The position numbers and the translations under genes were made by a program. A stretch of 55,024 bases of DNA from Didymodactylos carnosus. Its lineage: Eukaryota > Rotifera > Eurotatoria > Philodinida > Philodinidae. The DNA is taken from NCBI GenBank assembly GCA_905250885.1, contig CAJNOQ010000321.1, positions 1 through 55,024 on the forward strand, given 5' to 3'. The notes under the pieces are model-generated. The model made no database searches, had not been told where the DNA came from, and saw only the letters and a program-made list of their open reading frames with translations. Below are positions 47,522-55,024 of the stretch, one piece after another. Positions within the stretch are counted from its first letter, which is position 1. The number at the start of each line of letters is the position of its first letter.

Positions 47522-47660
47522 GTGTAATTTATGCTCTTACAATCGGTATTCAAAATTTCTTTGCCACCACGGATACTATGTTTAGCTCGTATATCGTCCA
47601 TTTTGTAATTTACAATTCGTTCTCGTCCTTTTGATGTTCCTAACATTACTTCTTGTAACT
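47522..47660 (-). CDS. Possible exon of an unidentified gene
   Basis: On the minus strand an acceptor (GATTTTAG, AG at 47662-47661) opens a frame. It reads LQEVMLGTSKGRERIVNYKM, then DDIRAKHSIRGGKEILNTDC, and ends RTPGPVTCA with a CAG|GTAAAG donor at 47522/47521. The amino-acid mix is unlike A/T-driven random frames (Gly/Arg/Lys/Asp-rich). I do not recognise the protein. Length is 139 nt, so the flanking exons must have different phases. No partner exon was found nearby; the other orphan exon on this strand is about 9.5 kb away at 37.9 kb, beyond the Hox gene. Confidence 0.35.
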
Positions 47661-47662
47661 AA

Positions 47663-50232
47663 AATCATGAGAAATACTTTTTATTAAAACTTAATACTCA
47701 TCTCTCCCGTCCAGCGTCCACTGAAATCGAGTTAATCCATTGTATCTATGATCAAAGTATCGAGACAATGATCATGGGATATTTTGTCCAAAGCTGTTAT
47801 GTGACTGCTGTTGGCAAGCTTTAAATTCAAAAGTTCAAGAAGTCAAATCTTGCTACAAAATGGTTCGTAACGATACATGATTTTGGTTATAAAAAGCTCC
47901 ATTTCACTTCATATTTTTTACTATTGCATATTTTTACACTGCTCCACATTACAAGACCTATACACAGACAAGATCTAACTATATGCATCACGTGCACAAA
48001 ATTGTTTTGTATATTTTTTCTAAGTTTCAACTCAAAAGAATTTTTACTGTGGAAACTTTATCAGCTCTGGAAAAAGTCTACGTTTGTAAAGTGTATCTAC
48101 GTTAAATATAATCATTCTTTATGAAAATATCTTAGTTATGATCAAATAAAAACAGTTTCTTATAAACTTGTTGAATTAACATAATTCAGCACTTTTAACG
48201 ATTTCTTTTTAAAAACTTTTCCAAAATCTCTTACGAACTATGCCTGTAAATTATATAAACTATTCTTAGATTATAGGAAACAGACAGACTGAACTGAGTA
48301 CTATATTTTAAAGAATGAGATGTAAAAAAGTAAAAAAGTAGAAAAAAAATAGTAGTAAAATGACTTTTGACTGTTCAATATATTTCTTATATTAAATATA
48401 TATAATATTTCTTTATTAATATAGAATTTTTATTCTGGTGTTTTAGTTCTTGTAAGAGTTGACTTATTGAAAAACAAAGTATACTGTTTATCATCAAGAA
48501 GATGATAAAATAATCAATCGTCTGTAATTTGTGGATGAAACGATGAACGAGAGAAATAATTGTTCCATTTTAAGGCAGTAAGTTATTCAATGTCTATTGT
48601 TTTTCTAAGTCAACAGAAACCGATTGAAATAAACAACATTCTATTTTACTCTGAAAGCAAACATCATCCGCTTTCACTTTATGGTTTTTTGTTTTTCTTT
48701 CTTCTCTACTTATTGAAACATCGTGTTTGTTTTTACTACGACAAATGTCGCACGTCAGTCGTCAAAAAGAAATCGTACGATAACTTGTAATAGACACGCA
48801 TTCAATTACCTACTCGACACTTATGATGCTTGTTTCTATTGCCCTCTCTGGATTGCTTTTTTTTTCTTTCAACAATTAACATAAATAAAACTACACATAT
48901 ATTGCTGTTTTGAAGCAAGTCATATTCTTCCTGTTCTAATTATGATATGATTCCGTTGTGATAATCAAGCGCGAAAACATTAAAAATTACATTCGATTTT
49001 CTTAAAACTCTAGTTAGATTTGAGATAATTTTTGTAAGATCTAATATACAACCAAAAGTTACCTTGAGAAAAAAAGAGATATGATAGATAAACGAATATT
49101 GGCGTATGTGAAAGTCTTCGACAAATGAAATACTGTAAAATTACACACATTAAGTGTACGTAAATTATGAATGCAAGAAAATTAATATCAGAATAACTTT
49201 TAATCATTTTATTGCATACATTTATATAGATAGTTTTCTCACATGTTCAATCAGTTTAAAAGATCAAAAATCGATCTTGATACCGTATGCATTTTGCTGA
49301 AAAAAAAGAAGAATATTATCAATATTAATTCTTTATTAACTCAATCAAACTTAACATTCAACGGATTAATGTGCAATTCAGTTGAGTGTCCAAGATCTTT
49401 GATCTATTTCAAAAAGTTTATTTTCTTAAATAATCATCGTCGAATGAACAATTTGGTGGACTGATCATCGTCATTTTGATGGAGAAAATAAAATAGCTAT
49501 ACTAACAACAACTGATTTTTGCAGCTATCAACATATAATAAACATTTTCACTGACGCAAGAATCTGTTTTCAAACGAAAGAACTGTTTTTGTTTGAACTT
49601 TTTCTCAACTAACGGTACCCATAGTCCTTTAGAATAAACGTGTAATTTACACGTAAATAAATGACATTCTTATCAGGAAAAAAGATCAAAATGAGATAAA
49701 TGCTATAAAATCTTCATAAATTTTCCCATTGACGTATGAACTGTATTTACCAATAGAAGATCGGTTTTTGTCTGTAACACATTTCATTGCCAGGCACTAA
49801 GTGCCTTGTAATATGAGTAGTGGACAAACTCTTGATCAAGTTAACTTTATTCTGTACAAAAAGTCGAAACGACTTATTTATTATTTTCGCTCTTATGAAA
49901 CATTTTTTAATGTAAAATTTTAATGTCTGAAATCATGTTTAGCTTTTTGGCTGCATCGCGAATCCCTGAAAAAGAAAAATTGTTAAAAAATTTTTATTGG
50001 TCGTTGACAACAACTTTTCACTTGAATTTTGCATGATTGAAAAAAGAAAAAAATGAGTTTTTTTTTCTCTCCTTCATGTTACTATAGAATACAGAAGTCA
50101 ATCACAGCCAATTGTTAAGCATAAATAAAGAAAGAATAGAAGTCGTCGTTTCAATTTTATATTCTCTGATTTATAATAAAGTAACGTTTGTACGTGATAA
50201 AAACACGATTGGATATACGTAAATTGGGAAAT
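47663..50232. other. Gene-poor region upstream of the tailless-like gene
   Basis: A/T-rich, with no exon I can support. Open frames at 47924-48124, 48560-48790 and 49243-49464 are short, biased to Phe/Leu/Lys/Asn and lack splice or family support. Confidence 0.45.
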
Positions 50233-53081
50233 ATGAGTACAGGTAAATGAGATAATAGAAAATAAAAGACGAGATTAGAACAAGTATCGCGGTCCGACGA
50301 ACTTTCCAGTAGAATTTGTAAACTTTAATAAAAAATTTTGTCTTTCAATACTTGCGATGTTTTGAGAAATAAAAAATAACAACATATTTAAATTGGTTCT
50401 TGCATTAGTAAAAATATCATTCTACAGTAGGCCAGGTGCAGAACTCACGATTGAGGTTATGAACATTAGGATGACACCTGGAACTATTTTTCTTATTCTA
50501 CAAGAATCTTCAGCATCATTTCTGTTCGAGTCTGAATATGAACTGAGAAAAAAATCGTTTTCATACGCTTTCCTCCCTGTATAAGAAGAGTAAGTTCATC
50601 AAACGATCGTCATTTTATTTTACTGTTAAGACCTCAAAGTGTTACTAAAATTGTATACAGAATGATACAAATGAGCAGAATTCAAGAAAAGTAACGGGTA
50701 GAGAGGGAATAGATGCTTAAAAGTTAGAAAATCAAGTAACAGTGCTTCAAGAATAGAAATTATTTATACTTAAGAATACAAATAGTTACGGATTAAGAAT
50801 GTGGTTAAAATATAAAAAATCTCATTGTGACAACATCTGTGAATTTCATAACTTCGTTCAATTAGTGTTGTAGTAACAAGGTGTATTGTCTTCAAAATAA
50901 CGTCTTGATCAGTCAATTTTTTGGAACAGTCAAAAACCGTTATACAATAGCGAATTAGAAAATGTTAATTTTTTTATTCTCTAAATAGTCTCAAATAATT
51001 TATCTGTTAAATTATGCAAAAATTACACAGTTAGAAGCGAGTTTAATATCATCTATTGAGGAATTATTTTCTTTAGGCCGAATTTTATATAACGTTGCAT
51101 GTAAAGTGTGCAATGATAATTCATCTGGTAAACATTATTCTGTTCATGCATGTGATGGGTAAGCAAAAGTTGTTATTTTTAATAGGTGTTGCTATTATTG
51201 TTCGTCAGAAGAGATTGTTGTCTAAGTTAAAATATACAGTGTCTGATGTTGTCAAATAGCTGCGAGCCACTTTTTTCTTGAAATTCATTTCAATATGTTT
51301 ATATATAGAGAGAGAAGAGAGATGAATATACACTTATCGAAACAAATACTGAATTATTTGTTTCATTCAAGTAGATAATATGACACAGTATAAATATCTA
51401 AACATTGCTTATGGGCTATTATAAAAGACAAGTGATTGACACTTTATTTCTTTTGACCAATATTAACCTCCTGTTATCCTTAGTTCATGGAGAAGCATCT
51501 TAAGAATAGCTGAAATATATATTGGAGACTGTCATACTTCTATCTTACTCTATAGATGTGCTGGATTTTTTAAACGTTCGGTAAGACGAAATCGAGCGTA
51601 TCATTGTAAAAATAAAAATAAATGTATCGTTGATAAATATCGTCGAAATCAATGTCGTGCATGTCGTTATCGTCGATGTATTGAAGCTGGAATGAACAAA
51701 GATGGTAGAAGGAAAATTCTTTTTAACTATATAGTAAATAACGTTAAACTTCATTTTAGCTGTTCAAAATGAACGAGGACCAAGATCTCAATCTGACAAC
51801 CGTAATTTGCCCGGATATATCTATACGAATGATACGAATGATTGGCTTCATCGTCAACAAAAACATCAAACACCATTGGTATAGATAATTCCATTTATAT
51901 ATAATTGATTTAAAGAAAAGAACATCGTTTACTCTCTCTGTTTCTTACTCTTCATTAAAGGACATACAGACACCGCCAGTAATGCCATATGAAGCATTTA
52001 AACCCGATTTATTTGTTTATGAGATGGCAGCTCGTATTTTATTTTTTATGGTTCGTTGGTTTACATCCCTTAAACAATTTCAAATTATGAATATGAAAGA
52101 ACAGGTATAAAGAGCAAAAGCTTAAAAATAGTCGACGTTTACGAATTTCATTCGTCCCATTAGATTACGAGTTTACTCCATTGTTGGCATGAAATATTTC
52201 TATTGTGTCTGGCCGAATATAAATTTGATGTACCATGGAAAAGTATTATACAAACAGGTAAAGATTTATTGCACGGTCAGCTTCGAATATATTTACTTCG
52301 TTTACACAATTAATTGGATTAGAGTTTAAAAGTTTTGTTCCGTTATTTTTAGTTGAAAATACAAGAGCGGATTTTACCAGCAGTGAATGTGTGAAACAAT
52401 TGTTTCTTATGTACGAACTACACAATCAAATTAACCAATTGCATGTTGATTACGTCGAATTTTATCATTTAAAACTACTTCTTTTAGGACGTGCAAGTAA
52501 GAATTATAAGTAAACTAAAAATTCAAAGAACTCTATAATAATATCCATACAGTCAGCAATAAGAGATATAGACGTAAGAAGCATAATTTTGAACAGTGTA
52601 TAGTTTTTCGATAGTGGTTATCGATAAATGAAGAATGATACAACGTATCGGCCATTACATATCCATGAAACGTGTGAGAAAGAGTGTAAGAAAAGTGTAG
52701 CAAAGGTGCAAAATCCATTAAACTATTGCACCATTTAATAACGTGCTCATACAGACAATATACGTATTCTTTACTTTGATCGTTTCTATTTGTGCTATAT
52801 GTTCTAAAAAATTGATAGAGCGATCTAATGACTTCTCTTATTTAGTTGAGTACACCACGTTTGGCCGTAATGTATATGAAGAACATTTATTAGCATTGAA
52901 CGAATATGTTCGCCGTACGTATCCTCTACAACCATTGCGATTTAATCAATTGAAATCGGTTTATTCTGCATTACGGACAATTTCATCTATTAACGTACAA
53001 AAAACATTTTTTCAAAAAGTACTCAGCTATTGTTCAATAGAAACGATATTACGTAACATGTATGAAACAATAATTCAGTAA
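50233..53081 (+). CDS. NR2E1/tailless-like nuclear receptor, probably 8 exons, about 325 aa
   Basis: A DNA-binding orphan nuclear receptor; family members act mostly as repressors in brain, eye and head development. Certain exons: 51077-51158, 51556-51704, 51760-51878, 51961-52104, 52164-52257, 52353-52496, 52846-53081. The first, 50233-50242 (ATG AGT ACA G), is inferred from phase and the result [15 protein letters not shown], like vertebrate TLX. The DNA-binding domain has both C4 fingers: [21 protein letters not shown]-box CDGCAGFFKR as in Drosophila tailless, the second finger ending CRACRYRRC, then [14 protein letters not shown], the NR2E T-box. The D-box loop CKNKNKC has five residues where TLX has seven. 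The ligand-binding domain is recognisable to its end ([33 protein letters not shown]), matching TLX. It is shorter than TLX (385 aa), mainly in the hinge. AATAAA at 53215. Exon 1 is the weak point. Confidence 0.88.
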
Positions 53082-53496
53082 TGGTAGTGGTTGAAGCATT
53101 TCTTTTCTCTCCACTAAGAACAGTAAATATGTACATTCCATAACACTGATCTAATTGAGATATTGTGTTAGCCTTTCTTTCTTTATTGAGTTTTTTTTGT
53201 TTTGTCGATTTTAGAATAAAATTATAGTTTCATAGCTTACGATTTATGTGCTTTTACACAACTTCACTCAGTATTACGTCACCCTAAAACTGTCAGATTT
53301 TGACCTGTCCTTACCATCCTAGATGGTAATTAATACTCCTCGCTTGCCTATTCGAATGTATTCGGAAAATGGTTGATAGCAACTTGAAATATGTAATTTA
53401 ACCTGTTTTTATGAGTTCTTTCATTGCTTAAGCCTACTGTCTGAAGCTTTCTACTACTGCTAGTCCAAACCACCTGCACATCTATGCGTTTAGATC
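53082..53496. other. 3' region of the tailless-like gene
   Basis: AATAAA at 53215-53220. Nothing else was recognised. Confidence 0.5.
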
Positions 53497-53859
53497 TTGA
53501 CTAGACACATTGGTGAGTTGCGTGGATCTTTATATCTTTTTGTCAGATATTATCAAAACAATGCTGAAGAATATATCGTTTTAAAATGGATAATAGTAGA
53601 CAGTCGTACAGAGTATTTGCCCCATAGAGCACTAGCGATTAGCACTGCAATTACCCCATATGGGGTAATTGCAGACAAACCGAGTGATGCAATCCTAGAA
53701 GCCAGTTTTCAGAAATTTTTAGACAGATTTGTAGAGAAAATTTCGGTCTACCTACCTGCCAAAAAACAACTGAAAATTAATAAAAATAATAAAGTTATGC
53801 TTATCACAAGAGAAAATATCGCAAAACTGTCTGCAATTGCTCCATACTACTCTAACTGA
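53497..53859 (+). CDS. Unidentified ORF, 120 codons, containing a perfect 30-bp palindrome
   Basis: The longest unspliced open frame in the window not explained by a recognised gene or repeat, apart from those inside known exons. It starts MTRHIGELRGSLYLFVRYYQ and contains VLKWIIVDSRTEYLPHRA. The palindromic part encodes TAITPYGVIAD, and then come SFQKFLDRFVEKISVYLPAK and MLITRENIAKLS. Charged and hydrophobic residues alternate as in a folded protein, and codon use is less A/T-extreme than in random frames. There is no signal peptide, membrane segment or known motif. No good splice acceptor lies right at its start, and it may extend upstream only to a nearby stop. It could be a transposon-derived fragment or a real small gene. 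Confidence 0.35.
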   Translation: MTRHIGELRGSLYLFVRYYQNNAEEYIVLKWIIVDSRTEYLPHRALAISTAITPYGVIADKPSDAILEASFQKFLDRFVEKISVYLPAKKQLKINKNNKVMLITRENIAKLSAIAPYYSN

Positions 53860-55024
53860 CTCGTTCATTAGAAAAGAGGAGAAGGCTGGATATATGTTTC
53901 ATACAGATATACTAGCTCCAGTTACTTCGACTTTCTTTGATTTAAGCTTTTTCTTGAATCTAGAATGAAATCGAGTTCATATAATTCTCACTAAGTTATA
54001 TCATTCCATTCTTTAAACAATCGAAACTGAAAGTCAATTCTTACTTAAAGTTAGGAACTGCACAAACTTGATCTTTGAAGTTGGCCTGCAAAAATTCAAC
54101 TAAGATGTTCTTCGCTATAGTCTGCAACTTTCTTGGCCTCTACTAAAAAAATAATTAATAACAATGTCTCTTTGATAGCAGTTAAAATTCATTTTATTTC
54201 ATAAAAAGTATACCTCAATCTGAAGATTCAAAAACGAATGAAGTGCCGAAAAGGTTAAATGATATACGTTGATAAATTACTCTCTGTTAGTCAGATCCGG
54301 TTCAAATTCTTAGTTAGTTTTGACCACTTCATCATCCTGTCGAGTTGTCGCTACAACAGTGGGTAAAATGGGACTGTTGATTGAAAAGATTCTTACAATG
54401 GATGATAATGAGCTCGGATTGATTCTTTAATAGCAAACACATGCATCTAGAGAATGACAGAGTTTGTTGTTTGAATATTTGCTTGATACAGTTTTAATTG
54501 ATATCGATAGTTGAAATTCCAAAAATCTAACAGGAAAAACAGGTTGTATCAACTCTAGTCACATGTACTGCATCAGAAAATTTGGAGGCGTTTCAATTCG
54601 TCGTTACGGGGAAGTCTGATGAATACCAAGTGCCATAAGTGACAAAGTTGTTTTAGGAAAGAAGTCGCGGGGGTGTATTGTGAAAATTTTTTACGGCTCC
54701 TATTAAACGTCACATGATATTGACCTGAACAGTTCGCAGATGTGGAACATCTTATTTTGTCCGAAATTGTTTTTACTCCACAAACTGGTATTATGGGCCA
54801 TTTACTCAAAAATGAACGAAATGAACAGATTAGTAAATAATCATATTCGAAGGCTTTTAGAAAACATGATTTTGGTTAAAATTTTCTGAAACAATACGAA
54901 ATCAAAGCTAAGGGAGCTGCGATAATTTCGATAAGGTGTTCATATTTTACTGTAAAACTTATTAGACTAATTAAATCCAAAGAATTTCAAAAATCAATAA
55001 CTGAGACTTACGTGAGGTGGCAAG
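53860..55024. other. Right edge of the window, nothing recognised
   Basis: A/T-rich sequence. The open frame at 54573-54809 (-) has no family support. A gene could begin beyond the edge: GAGACTTACGTGAGG at 55003-55017 contains a GTAAGT donor on the minus strand (ACTTAC at 55006-55011). Confidence 0.35.

Noticed and set aside
50393..50584. 63-codon ORF with [18 protein letters not shown] in the first intron of the tailless-like gene
   Set aside because: Composition is somewhat protein-like, but it does not join in phase to the DNA-binding domain exon and resembles no receptor N-terminus.
1..55024. CRISPR arrays, bacterial operons or phage modules
   Set aside because: The window is clearly metazoan nuclear DNA with spliced genes; no regularly spaced direct repeats of CRISPR type were seen.

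Overview
ORGANISM. This is an animal nuclear genome window (about 70% A+T). It holds spliced genes with very short introns (mostly 55-70 bp), a Hox gene, a tailless-type nuclear receptor and a eukaryotic tRNA-Ala. The compact introns, T-rich AG acceptors just upstream of most start codons (suggestive of spliced-leader trans-splicing), and a remnant of a SWIM-finger transposase inside a DNA transposon together fit a rotifer, perhaps a bdelloid. That placement is inference, not proof. LAYOUT. Positions 1-4.4 kb hold a possible lone exon, tRNA-Ala(TGC) and a TTAA-flanked piggyBac-like element. From 4.5 to 23.3 kb is a compact block of five conserved genes whose exon structures I could join base by base: an SLC17/sialin-type transporter (+), AMFR/gp78 ER ubiquitin ligase (+), SNF8/VPS22 of ESCRT-II (+), TBCCD1 (+), and, convergent with it, a Na-K-Cl cotransporter-type SLC12 gene (-). 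From 23.3 to 55 kb the window is gene-poor. It contains two developmental transcription factor genes, a Hox3-like gene (39.1-43.4 kb, +) with a 3.1-kb intron and an NR2E1/tailless-like gene (50.2-53.1 kb, +), set among many foldback or terminal-inverted-repeat elements. Two uncertain minus-strand exons (about 37.9 and 47.6 kb) and one unexplained 120-codon ORF (53.5 kb) complete the set. HOW IT FITS TOGETHER. The block at 4.5-23 kb is a run of unrelated housekeeping functions (lysosomal or anion transport, ER-associated degradation, endosomal sorting, centrosome/Golgi positioning, ion and volume homeostasis). It looks like ordinary gene packing rather than an operon. The second half has the architecture expected of regulated developmental genes: large non-coding flanks and a large intron. 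At least nine inverted-repeat elements are recognisable, three with good target-site duplications. One, itself carrying a nested palindrome, expanded a roughly 156-bp intron of the SLC12 gene to 2.1 kb. I did not find a clearly new multi-gene system. The most unusual points are the splicing architecture (an 11-nt microexon, a probable 10-nt coding first exon, AG acceptors at the ATG), the SWIM-bearing element with hAT-like ends, a perfect 30-bp palindrome inside an ORF, and the short D-box of the tailless-like receptor.
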